Shown here piece by piece: positions 13,358-18,472 of a DNA stretch of 18,472 nucleotides. The notes beneath the pieces were generated by a model. It had not been told where the DNA came from. It saw only the letters and a list, made by a program, of their open reading frames with translations, and searched no databases. Each line of letters opens with the position of its first letter. Position 1 is the stretch's first letter. A program made the translations under genes and the position numbers. The DNA is from an uncultured Trueperaceae bacterium. GTDB lineage: Bacteria > Deinococcota > Deinococci > Deinococcales > Trueperaceae. The DNA is taken from positions 1 to 18,472 of the forward strand of contig CALDPK010000260.1 of NCBI GenBank assembly GCA_937911855.1, written 5' to 3'.

Positions 13358-13768
13358 TCAGGCCCGCGACTCCACGTGGCGAGCGAAGTTGTCCAGGATC
13401 GCCTGCCAGCCGGCACGCTGCTGCTCTTCCGGGTACGTACTCTCGGCATCGAAGGTCACCCTGACAGTCACCCCATCCGCTCCTTCATGGAACTCGACGC
13501 GGACGTTGCGGTCTTCACCCAGCGCGTATTCGATCAGCTCGTTCTCGCTGACGGTCGTGTAGGTGCCCGCGAAATCGAAGCCTTCGCTGCCGTCTTTCGC
13601 CTCCATCCGCGACGAGAATTTCCCGCCGGGCCGCAGATCGACCTGTGACGAGGTGGTGTGCCAGTCATCGGACGCGGAGTTCCACTGCCTGATGTCGTTT
13701 GGCGAGCTGTAGGCGCGCCATACCTCGGCCAGCGGAGCGTTTATGGTGCGTTCGACCGTTATCTCCAT
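13358..13768 (-). CDS. SRPBCC / AHSA1-like START-fold protein
   Basis: 136 residues of the AHSA1 subfamily of the Bet v 1/START-like fold. It begins MEITVERTINAPLAEVWRAY with SSPNDIRQWN, the hallmark opening, then DLRPGGKFSSRMEAKDGSEGFDFAGTYTTV and VRVTFDAESTYPEEQQRAGWQAILDNFARHV. Members bind hydrophobic ligands or have unknown roles. I chose the ATG at 13768, because AGGAGG lies 7 nt upstream, whereas the ATG 6 nt earlier would be only 1 nt from it. It is downstream of the AhpD-like gene by 75 bp on the same strand and may be co-transcribed with it. Confidence 0.87.
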   Translation of the reverse strand: MEITVERTINAPLAEVWRAYSSPNDIRQWNSASDDWHTTSSQVDLRPGGKFSSRMEAKDGSEGFDFAGTYTTVSENELIEYALGEDRNVRVEFHEGADGVTVRVTFDAESTYPEEQQRAGWQAILDNFARHVESRA

Positions 13769-13843
13769 ATGCATGCCTCCTGTGCGAAGAATAGGCGTCA
13801 TGTTCATGAGAAACGGTGAGCACGGTATGGAATACAGCCTTGG

Positions 13844-14203
13844 TCAGTCGCCCTCTCCGTCGGCGTGCGCGTGCCTGTGTTCGACCATCTCCTGCAGGGC
13901 GACGGCTGAATGCGCGTAAGCGCCTCCAGCACGCATTTCGGCGGCAACCCAGATCGCTTCCATCAGTTCGGTCTCGGTGGCTCCTTTCTTCAGTGCGGCT
14001 TTCGTATGCGACTTGATGCAGTACGGGCATTGGGTGGTGTGCGCCACCGCAACCGCTATCAGTTCTTTCGTCACTGACGGCAGGGCACCGTCCTTGAACA
14101 CCGCCTTGTTGAATTCAAGCCACGCCTGCATGGTTTCGGGTACCAGTTCGCGGCGCATGGCAGCCGTCTCCCTGGTCATCTGGGGCAACATCTCTTCGCT
14201 CAT
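13844..14203 (-). CDS. AhpD-like carboxymuconolactone-decarboxylase-family protein
   Basis: 119 residues. The CMD/AhpD core carries LPSVTKELIAVAVAHTTQCP, YCIKSHTKAALKKGA and ETELMEAIWVAAEMRAGGAYAHS. The redox motif C-P-Y-C is Cys59/Cys62 with His66 (CxxCxxxH), the AhpD catalytic arrangement, so thiol-based peroxidase activity is likely and decarboxylase activity unlikely. The tail is His/Asp-rich (EHRHAHADGEGD) and may bind metal. The ATG at 14203 has GGAAGGA 4 nt upstream; an in-frame upstream ATG at 14233 has no such support. No ahpC is adjacent. Confidence 0.88.
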   Translation of the reverse strand: MSEEMLPQMTRETAAMRRELVPETMQAWLEFNKAVFKDGALPSVTKELIAVAVAHTTQCPYCIKSHTKAALKKGATETELMEAIWVAAEMRAGGAYAHSAVALQEMVEHRHAHADGEGD

Positions 14204-14289
14204 GGCGTCCTTCCTTTCCGGGCAGAGCCTCACGCGCAGGGTAGCGCCGCCCGCGGCTTACGGCAACCCGAAGCGGATCGGCCCGGGCC

Positions 14290-14295
14290 TATACT
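14290..14295 (+). promoter_or_regulatory. -10 element, leaderless-type, ahead of uORF and YbaK gene
   Basis: TATACT stands 6 nt before the ATG at 14302, the spacing of the window's other leaderless starts. No good -35 is seen. It would place transcription start at the uORF ATG, 29 nt before the YbaK GTG. Confidence 0.5.
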
Positions 14296-14301
14296 GGCCA
14301 G

Positions 14302-14340
14302 ATGAGCAACGAAAGCAGGACACGCAACCCGTGGCACTGA
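14302..14340 (+). CDS. Candidate 12-codon leader peptide (uORF)
   Basis: ATG at 14302 to TGA at 14338-14340 encodes MSNESRTRNPWH. The ATG sits exactly where a leaderless transcript from TATACT would start. The reading frame overlaps the GTG start of the YbaK gene by 10 nt in another frame, and a Shine-Dalgarno-like AGGA (14317-14320) for that GTG lies inside it. Ribosomes ending here would be in place to restart, i.e. translational coupling. It could equally be an untranslated coincidence. Confidence 0.35.
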   Translation: MSNESRTRNPWH

Positions 14341-14819
14341 ACGAGGTCCGCGAGTACTTACGCGAGTTTGACAAGGCAGACGAGATCATCGAATTCGACA
14401 CGTCCAGCGCGACCGTGGAGCTGGCCGCTGAAGCCCTTGGTACCAAGCCGGAACGCATCGCCAAGACGCTGGCGTTCCTGGACCGGGACGATCCCGACCG
14501 GGCCATCCTTATCGTCACTGCCGGCGACGCCCGCCTGCATGGCGGATCCTTCAAGCGCACCTTCGGCTTCCGGTCACGCATGCTGCCCGCAGAACAGGTC
14601 GAGCCGCTGACCGGCCATCCGGTCGGCGGAGTCTGTCCGTTCGCCAATCCGCCTGGCACCCGCGTTTACCTGGACGAATCGCTCAAACGATTCGACACGG
14701 TGTATCCCGCGGCCGGCAGTACCGACTCGGCGATTCGGCTGACAGTTGAAGAACTCGAGGTCATCAGCCGCGCCCAGGGCTGGGTGGACGTCACCAAAGT
14801 GCCCGACCCCCTGGATTAA
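14331..14819 (+). CDS. YbaK/ProX-type aminoacyl-tRNA deacylase
   Basis: 162 residues spanning a complete YbaK/prolyl-tRNA-synthetase-associated editing domain. Landmarks: EIIEFDTSSATVELAAEALG, RIAKTLAF with the conserved Lys, DARLHGGSFKRTFGF, the GHPVGGVCPFANPPG loop, VYLDESLKRFDTVYPAAGS and IRLTVEELEVIS. Family knowledge: free-standing enzymes of this kind hydrolyse mischarged Cys- or Ala-tRNA(Pro) and related species in the cytoplasm. The open frame extends far upstream, but the earlier part overlaps the AhpD gene on the other strand. GTG at 14331 gives the usual family N-terminus, with AGGA 10 nt upstream. Which mischarged tRNA it clears is not readable. Confidence 0.85.
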   Translation: MALNEVREYLREFDKADEIIEFDTSSATVELAAEALGTKPERIAKTLAFLDRDDPDRAILIVTAGDARLHGGSFKRTFGFRSRMLPAEQVEPLTGHPVGGVCPFANPPGTRVYLDESLKRFDTVYPAAGSTDSAIRLTVEELEVISRAQGWVDVTKVPDPLD

Positions 14820-14922
14820 GCCCAACCCCAAATTATGAGCGTTACCGGCCGGGCAATTTGCGCCTGCGCTCCAATTTCATGATTGGGCTGGGACTACGAT
14901 TCGCATCAGCAGGACCGAAAAT

Positions 14923-14936
14923 CCAAACCAGTTTGG
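14923..14936. repeat. Short perfect inverted repeat upstream of the COG4315 gene
   Basis: CCAAAC-CA-GTTTGG lies 24 bp before the ATG at 14961, in the 141-bp gap after the YbaK gene. A second small dyad, CCAAT-N6-ATTGG, is at 14871-14886. Either could be an operator; no firm promoter could be assigned. Confidence 0.3.
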
Positions 14937-14960
14937 GACTGCGGAAGGAAGAGGGCGATC

Positions 14961-15572
14961 ATGAAAAAACTGACGATTCTCCTAATGGCACTCCTGTTGG
15001 GATTCGGCTTGGTACTGGCTCAGAACGACGATGACGACGCTCGCGATGATGCCGTGGGTGATGCCGAAGAGCAGGCTCAGCTTGTAGACATGATGACCAT
15101 CCAGCTGGGCGACCAAGGTTTCCTGGTTGACGGCAGCGGCCGCACCCTCTACCTGTTCGTGAACGACGAGCAGGGCCCGAGCGTGTGCTTCGACGAATGC
15201 GAAGCCAGCTGGCCGCCCGTGCTGGTCGGCTCCGACATGGTCGCCGGCGAAGGCATTGACGGCGAACTGCTGGACCGCATCGACCGGCCTGACGGTACCC
15301 AGCAGGTGACCTACAACGGCTGGCCGCTCTACTACTACGTGGGCGACACCGAAACCGGCCATACCGCAGGCCAGGGCCTCGGCGAAGTCTGGTACGTACT
15401 GGATGCTGAAGGCAACGCGATCGAAGACCTCGGTGGCGAAAGCACTCAGCCCGCCGGCGACGACGCGGGTGAAACCGACGACCAGGACGACACCCAGGAC
15501 GACGCAGGCGACGACGACGGTCAGGACGACACTGGCAACGACGACGACCAGGACGACACTGACGACCAGTAA
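14961..15572 (+). CDS. Secreted COG4315-repeat protein with acidic tail
   Basis: 203 residues, exported. The signal peptide ends LVLA before Q21 and is followed by an acidic linker (23-37, NDDDDARDD). Two 'secreted repeat of unknown function' (PF03640) units follow. Residues ~53-88 hold DGSGRTLYLFVNDEQG and the CFDECEASWPPVL Cys pair (76, 80). Residues ~113-151 hold YNGWPLYYYVGD and GEVWYVLDAEG. Residues 160-203 are a low-complexity tail of Asp, Gln, Thr and Gly with no hydrophobic residues, likely disordered and strongly negative; calcium or cation binding is conceivable but not shown. The signal-peptide ATG at 14961 is preceded by GGAAGGAAGAGGG, so the longer in-frame start is not needed. 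The role of the family is unknown, although members occur near electron-transfer and cell-envelope genes. Confidence 0.83.
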   Translation: MKKLTILLMALLLGFGLVLAQNDDDDARDDAVGDAEEQAQLVDMMTIQLGDQGFLVDGSGRTLYLFVNDEQGPSVCFDECEASWPPVLVGSDMVAGEGIDGELLDRIDRPDGTQQVTYNGWPLYYYVGDTETGHTAGQGLGEVWYVLDAEGNAIEDLGGESTQPAGDDAGETDDQDDTQDDAGDDDGQDDTGNDDDQDDTDDQ

Positions 15573-15585
15573 CAGCTGATTACCC

Positions 15586-15630
15586 AAAAGCAGAAGCCTG
15601 AATCTGAGTCCCAGATTCAGGCTTCTTTTC
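15586..15630. terminator. Bidirectional intrinsic terminator
   Basis: GAAGCCTGAATCTG (15593-15606) pairs perfectly over 14 bp with CAGATTCAGGCTTC (15612-15625) around a 5-nt loop. TTTT follows on the plus strand and AAAA precedes on the left (15586-15589), giving a U-tract on the minus transcript as well. It serves both the COG4315 gene and the convergent SulP gene. Confidence 0.93.
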
Positions 15631-15640
15631 GTGGCCCTGG

Positions 15641-17104
15641 TCAGTCCTGGTCGGACGTGACTTCGCCCCTTGCCCGGTCCAGCACCCGCTGGCTTTCCTC
15701 GTTCATTCCGGTGAGCTCCACCGTGACACCCACCTTGCCGAACTCATCCCGCACCCCGTAAAGCGCGGCTATGGCGGAGCTGTCCCACACGTGGCTGGCG
15801 CTCAGGTCGATCACCACGTGCTCAAGGCCGGCTTCGCCGAAGTCGAACGATTCGGTGAAGTCTTCCGCCGCCACGAAGAACAGCTGACCGATCACCCGGT
15901 AGGTGCGGGTGGCACCCTGGCGGCTGCTGGTCACCTGGAACTGCTTGGAGATCTTGCGGGCGAAGAAGATCGCGCTCAGCACCACGCCGGCCACGACCCC
16001 GATCGCGAGGTTGTTGGTTATGACGACGGTCGCAACCGTCACGATCAGCACGATGCTGTCGCTGCGCGACTGGCGGCGCAGCCGCGGGATCGAACCCCAG
16101 TCGAAGGTGCTGATCGCGATAGTCATCATGACGGCCGCGAGCGCACCCATCGGGATCTGCCTGACCCAGTCCGACAGCACGAGGATCAGGATCAGCAGGT
16201 AAAGCCCGGTCGCCAGCGACGACAGGCGGCCACGACCACCGGACTTCACGTTGATGACCGACTGACCGATCATCGCGCAGCCTGCCATCCCGCCGAAGAA
16301 GCCGGCTGCGATGTTGGCGATGCCCTGACCGCGGACCTCGACGTTCTTGTTGCTCGGCGTGCCGGTCATCTCATCCACCAGCTGGGCCGTGAGCAGCGAC
16401 TCGAACAGCCCTACGAAGGTCAGGGTGAACGCGAGCGGCAGCAGGATCATGAGCGTATCGAACGTGAACGGTACGTCGAACATGTGGAATGACGGCAGGG
16501 CAGTGGGCAGGGTACCCATGTCCCCTACGGTCTGGACCGGCGCGCCAGTGAATATCGTGATCAGGGTCAGTACGACGATGGCGATCAGCGGTGCCGGCAC
16601 GGCCTTTATGAACCGCGGAACCAGATAAATGATCGCTATGCCGGCTGCGACCACGGCGTAGGTCTCCCAGCCGGCACCGTCAAACACCGCCAGCTGCGAC
16701 ATGAAGATCAGGATGGCCAGTGAGTTCACGAAGCCGGTCATCACGCTGCGGGGTACGAACTTCAGGTAACGCCCGAATTTGAATATGCCAAACAGTAGCT
16801 GGATTATGCCTGTCAGTACCGTGGCTGCGAAGAGGTACTCGAGGCCGTATTCCCTTACGAACAGGACCATCACCAGCGCCATAGCTCCCGCGGCGCCACT
16901 GATCATGCCTGGCCGGCCGCCGACGAAGGCGATGACGACCGAGATGATGAACGAAGCGTACAGGCCGACCTGTGGATCCACTCCGGCGATGATCGAGAAA
17001 GCGATCGTTTCAGGAATCAGCGCGAGAGCCGTGACGAGACCCGCGACCAGGTCACCACGGACATTGCCGAACCATTGCTTTCGAACGTAATTTGCCAGTA
17101 TCAC
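15641..17104 (-). CDS. SulP-family anion transporter with C-terminal STAS domain
   Basis: 487 residues. The N-terminal membrane part (~1-375) opens with GDLVAGLVTALALIPETIAFSIIAGVDPQVGLYASF (core VTALALIPETIAF), the SulP signature. It continues with GRPGMISGAAGAMALV and TGTPSNKNVEVRGQGIANIAAGFFGGMAGCAMIGQSVINVKSGGRGRLSS (core GQGIANIAAGFFGG), which are substrate-site and family motifs. A short STAS domain (~385-485) includes VIDLSASHVWDSSAIAAL with the usual Asp-Ser-Ser. Substrates in the family are sulfate, bicarbonate or dicarboxylates, usually with Na+ or H+; this sequence does not decide. The start codon is GTG at 17104 with GGGAG 6 nt upstream. It converges with the COG4315 gene at the shared terminator. 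Confidence 0.9.
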   Translation of the reverse strand: MILANYVRKQWFGNVRGDLVAGLVTALALIPETIAFSIIAGVDPQVGLYASFIISVVIAFVGGRPGMISGAAGAMALVMVLFVREYGLEYLFAATVLTGIIQLLFGIFKFGRYLKFVPRSVMTGFVNSLAILIFMSQLAVFDGAGWETYAVVAAGIAIIYLVPRFIKAVPAPLIAIVVLTLITIFTGAPVQTVGDMGTLPTALPSFHMFDVPFTFDTLMILLPLAFTLTFVGLFESLLTAQLVDEMTGTPSNKNVEVRGQGIANIAAGFFGGMAGCAMIGQSVINVKSGGRGRLSSLATGLYLLILILVLSDWVRQIPMGALAAVMMTIAISTFDWGSIPRLRRQSRSDSIVLIVTVATVVITNNLAIGVVAGVVLSAIFFARKISKQFQVTSSRQGATRTYRVIGQLFFVAAEDFTESFDFGEAGLEHVVIDLSASHVWDSSAIAALYGVRDEFGKVGVTVELTGMNEESQRVLDRARGEVTSDQD

Positions 17105-17438
17105 TTAAACTCCCGGATTTGCAATTCCGCTCAGAGGTAACCCGGGAGCCGGGGCGGGTAAGTTTGCAGTTTTATGGATTTAAACGCCCGGTCAGATCCG
17201 GCGCGCAACGTGCTCAATTATGAGCCAGCAGCCGTAGGTCCGCAACCGAATGCGCTACTGGACGCGTTTTCCGGGATGCGCGAAGTACACAGTTACTGAC
17301 TTGCAGCATTGTCCGTAGCTTGTTACTCTCCCAAAGTCCGTTTTCCGCAGATGCGGCCCACACTCTGGTTGCCCCTGCGAATGTCGCGCCACATCCGGTG
17401 CATTTTCCGTTCTCTCCAAAACCTGGAGGCAGAAACTC
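17105..17438. other. 334-bp divergent intergenic region between SulP and OpuAC-like genes
   Basis: No credible gene; reading frames here are antisense-like and Cys/Arg/Trp-rich. It holds the SulP ribosome-binding site near 17110, a promoter for the OpuAC-like gene (17301-17329), and about 100 nt of 5' leader. A near-repeat, CGTTTTCCG-(1-2 nt)-GATGCG, occurs at 17264-17279 and 17339-17355, bracketing the promoter, with a partial third copy ATTTTCCG at 17402-17409. The function of these repeats is unknown. Confidence 0.5.
17301..17329 (+). promoter_or_regulatory. Sigma70-type promoter of the OpuAC-like gene
   Basis: -35 TTGCAG (17301-17306), exact 17-bp spacer, -10 TACTCT (17324-17329). Transcription would start near 17336, giving a ~100-nt leader. 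Unlike the leaderless genes here, this message has a strong GGAGG (17425-17429) 9 nt before the ATG. Confidence 0.55.
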
Positions 17439-18275
17439 ATGAAACACCTGTTCCTTATGGGACTTATCGCGCTGGGCCTCGGCTCAGCAGTTGCCCAGGA
17501 CGAGACCGTCACGATCGGTTACGTTCTTTGGGATTCCGAAATCGCTTCTACACATGTCGTGGCAGCCGTCCTTCAGGATGAAATGGGCTACGACGTCGAA
17601 CTCGTCGCTGTCGATGCCGGCCCCATGTTCATCGGGCTTGCCCAAGGCGACCTTGATGTCAGCGTCTCCGCCGGCCTGCCCGTCACCCACGGATCATACT
17701 GGGACGTTTACGGCGACGAACTGGTCAACGTGGGACGCAACCTCGATGGCGCCTTCCATGGTCTCGTCGTACCGGACTACCTCCCGGTTCACAGCGTCAC
17801 TGAACTCAACGATCATTTCGATGAGTTTGATGGCGAGATCATCGGCATCGATCCCGGCTCCGGCCTTATGGGCCTTACCGAGCAGGTCGTGGACCATTAC
17901 GGTATCGAGCTGGCCCTGGTCGACGGCTCTGACCCGGCCATGGTGGCAGCACTCGACCGCGCAATCAGCCGCGAAGAATGGATCGTCTTCACGGCCTGGG
18001 AACCCCACTGGCTGTGGGCGGTCTACGACGTCCGCTACCTTGAAGAACCGGACGGACTCTACGGCGACGTTCAGGGCGTTAATACCGTGATGAACATGGA
18101 TTACGCCGAGAACGGCCCCGACGACGTCCTGGCTTTCTTCGATGCCTTCTACTGGACGCCCGACCAGATGAACGAGGTCATGCTCGACATCAACCAGGGT
18201 GGACTCGAACCGTGGGACGCAGCCCGCAAATGGATTGCCGCCAACCCCGACGTAGTCCAGAGCTGGCTGGAGTAA
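17439..18275 (+). CDS. Glycine-betaine-type ABC substrate-binding protein (OpuAC/ProX-like)
   Basis: 278 residues. Signal peptide MKHLFLMGLIALGLGSAVA, then an OpuAC domain: VTIGYVLWDSEIASTHVVAAVLQ, MGYDVELVAVDAGPMFIGLAQGDLDVSV, GEIIGIDPGSGLMGLTEQVV, REEWIVFTAWEPHWLWAVYDV with the aromatic residues expected around a quaternary-ammonium ligand, and LDINQGGLEPWDAARKWIAANPDVVQSWLE. No lipobox Cys is present, so it is probably free or held by a partner. Family ligands are glycine betaine, proline betaine, choline and carnitine. No permease or ATPase gene is nearby, so its transporter must be encoded elsewhere. A strong RBS and a 100-nt leader precede it; it may respond to osmotic stress, though no site proves it. 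Confidence 0.87.
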   Translation: MKHLFLMGLIALGLGSAVAQDETVTIGYVLWDSEIASTHVVAAVLQDEMGYDVELVAVDAGPMFIGLAQGDLDVSVSAGLPVTHGSYWDVYGDELVNVGRNLDGAFHGLVVPDYLPVHSVTELNDHFDEFDGEIIGIDPGSGLMGLTEQVVDHYGIELALVDGSDPAMVAALDRAISREEWIVFTAWEPHWLWAVYDVRYLEEPDGLYGDVQGVNTVMNMDYAENGPDDVLAFFDAFYWTPDQMNEVMLDINQGGLEPWDAARKWIAANPDVVQSWLE

Positions 18276-18290
18276 ATAAAGTTCCCTGCC

Positions 18291-18322
18291 GGTACTGACC
18301 TTGTAAGTACGACGTCAGTACC
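18291..18322 (+). repeat. Stem-loop after the OpuAC-like gene
   Basis: GGTACTGAC (18291-18299) pairs perfectly with GTCAGTACC (18314-18322) around a 14-nt loop, 15 nt after the stop codon. There is no U-tract, so it is an mRNA 3'-end structure or processing signal rather than a plain intrinsic terminator. Confidence 0.4.
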
Positions 18323-18339
18323 CGCACCCGCCGGAAATC

Positions 18340-18365
18340 GGACCCGGCTGAGTTCAGCCGGGTCC
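18340..18365. terminator. 12-bp hairpin spanning the mnmD stop codon
   Basis: GGACCCGGCTGA (18340-18351) and TCAGCCGGGTCC (18354-18365) are exact complements separated by 2 nt. The minus-strand TGA stop of mnmD is part of the stem. It is very GC-rich, with only a short ATTT on the minus-strand side and no U-tract on the plus side. Probably part of the convergent termination region. Confidence 0.45.
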
Positions 18366-18472
18366 GCCCTTACGCGCTACAAGCATCTCTCGCTTGCCGC
18401 CGGGCGGACCCGGCTTTTTGTGCACCTCGAAACCCAGCTCCTGCAGTCTGCGGCGGACCTCACCCTTGACCG
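18354..18472 (-). CDS. mnmD: MnmD-type tRNA methyltransferase, C-terminal end, runs off the right edge
   Basis: The minus strand enters at the right edge and reads VKGEVRRRLQELGFEV, HKKPGPPGGKREMLVARKG and GPG before TGA (18354-18356). This is the expected C-terminus of the DUF752 methyltransferase MnmD, which closes with 'VRR.L...GF.V...pG...KREML'. MnmD, stand-alone or as half of MnmC, methylates 5-aminomethyl-2-thiouridine at tRNA wobble position 34 using S-adenosylmethionine. Only 38 residues are visible, so the catalytic site cannot be checked. The 3' end forms alternative hairpins with the region beyond it. Confidence 0.62.
   Translation of the reverse strand, partial: VKGEVRRRLQELGFEVHKKPGPPGGKREMLVARKGGPG
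18356..18419 (+). terminator. Plus-strand terminator inside the 3' end of mnmD
   Basis: AGCCGGGTCCGCC (18356-18368) is the exact complement of GGCGGACCCGGCT (18403-18415), a 13-bp stem with a 34-nt loop, closed by TTTTT (18415-18419). It would end opuAC transcripts within the antisense of mnmD. Its left arm is shared with the 18340-18365 hairpin, so the two structures exclude each other. Confidence 0.5.

Noticed and set aside
13334..13368. CGCGGGC/GCCCGCG stem spanning the convergent stops of the EamA and SRPBCC genes, considered as a bidirectional terminator
   Set aside because: Only 7 bp with a 21-nt loop and no T-run on either side; too weak in a GC-rich genome to call.
14961..15572. Repetitive GACGAC-rich 3' part considered as a CRISPR or tandem-repeat array
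   Set aside because: It is in-frame, encodes the acidic tail, and has no regular repeat-spacer pattern.
15791..16492. Plus-strand 233-codon frame opposite the SulP gene
   Set aside because: Antisense of a transmembrane protein gives this polar, His/Gln/Arg/Asp-rich string; no start signal or family features.
1..18472. tRNA, rRNA, insertion sequences and CRISPR arrays
   Set aside because: Looked for tRNA-like cloverleaf ends (GTTCGANTC-type), transposase motifs, terminal inverted repeats and regular repeats; none were convincing by eye.

Overview
The window looks like a GC-rich bacterial chromosome, most plausibly Deinococcota (Trueperaceae/Deinococcus-like). Two features point there. Exported proteins carry short signal peptides ending in 'A-Q' (five of them here). 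Several genes have a TANNNT -10 hexamer only 6-7 nt upstream of the ATG and no Shine-Dalgarno, the leaderless-mRNA architecture known from Deinococcus. The taxon is inferred from these traits, not from a database match.

Layout, left to right. (1) 1-576: the edge of a phage-defence-like island. It holds the N-terminus of a BrxD-type (DUF2791) P-loop ATPase on the minus strand, overlapped by the C-terminal winged-helix remnant of an upstream gene (perhaps PglZ). This abuts a possible plus-strand 3' stub of an unrelated oxidoreductase, so the junction is probably a rearrangement scar. (2) 606-6218: a tight plus-strand operon behind a leaderless promoter: AlgF-like, AlgI-like MBOAT O-acyltransferase, AlgX/AlgJ-like SGNH acetyltransferase, then two tandem secreted alpha/beta hydrolases. 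It reads as an exopolysaccharide O-acetylation module with extracellular esterases, and no alginate polymerase is in view. (3) 6363-9909: a 14-TM DHA2 efflux pump, a flavin reductase and a true [2Fe-2S] SoxR in divergent arrangement around a textbook SoxR box, then a YghA/YdaD-type SDR. (4) 10026-12357: an autoregulated TetR + ABC ATPase + ABC permease exporter operon with a 34-bp dyad operator over the promoter and start codon. (5) 12388-14819: an EamA/DMT transporter; a convergent AhpD-like peroxidase and SRPBCC protein pair; and a YbaK-type aminoacyl-tRNA deacylase preceded by a 12-codon leaderless upstream ORF. (6) 14961-18275: a secreted COG4315-repeat protein with an acidic tail, a perfect bidirectional terminator, a SulP/STAS anion transporter, and an orphan OpuAC/ProX-type osmolyte-binding protein. 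(7) 18354-18472: the C-terminus of MnmD (tRNA methyltransferase) on the minus strand, its 3' end built into alternative hairpins that can also terminate the convergent opuAC transcript.

Regulatory content stands out: a SoxR-type 19-bp-spacer promoter, a large TetR dyad, at least four leaderless promoters, a candidate leader peptide, and overlapping convergent terminators. The most testable units are the SoxR-flavin reductase control region, the Alg-like/hydrolase operon, and the uORF in front of the YbaK gene.
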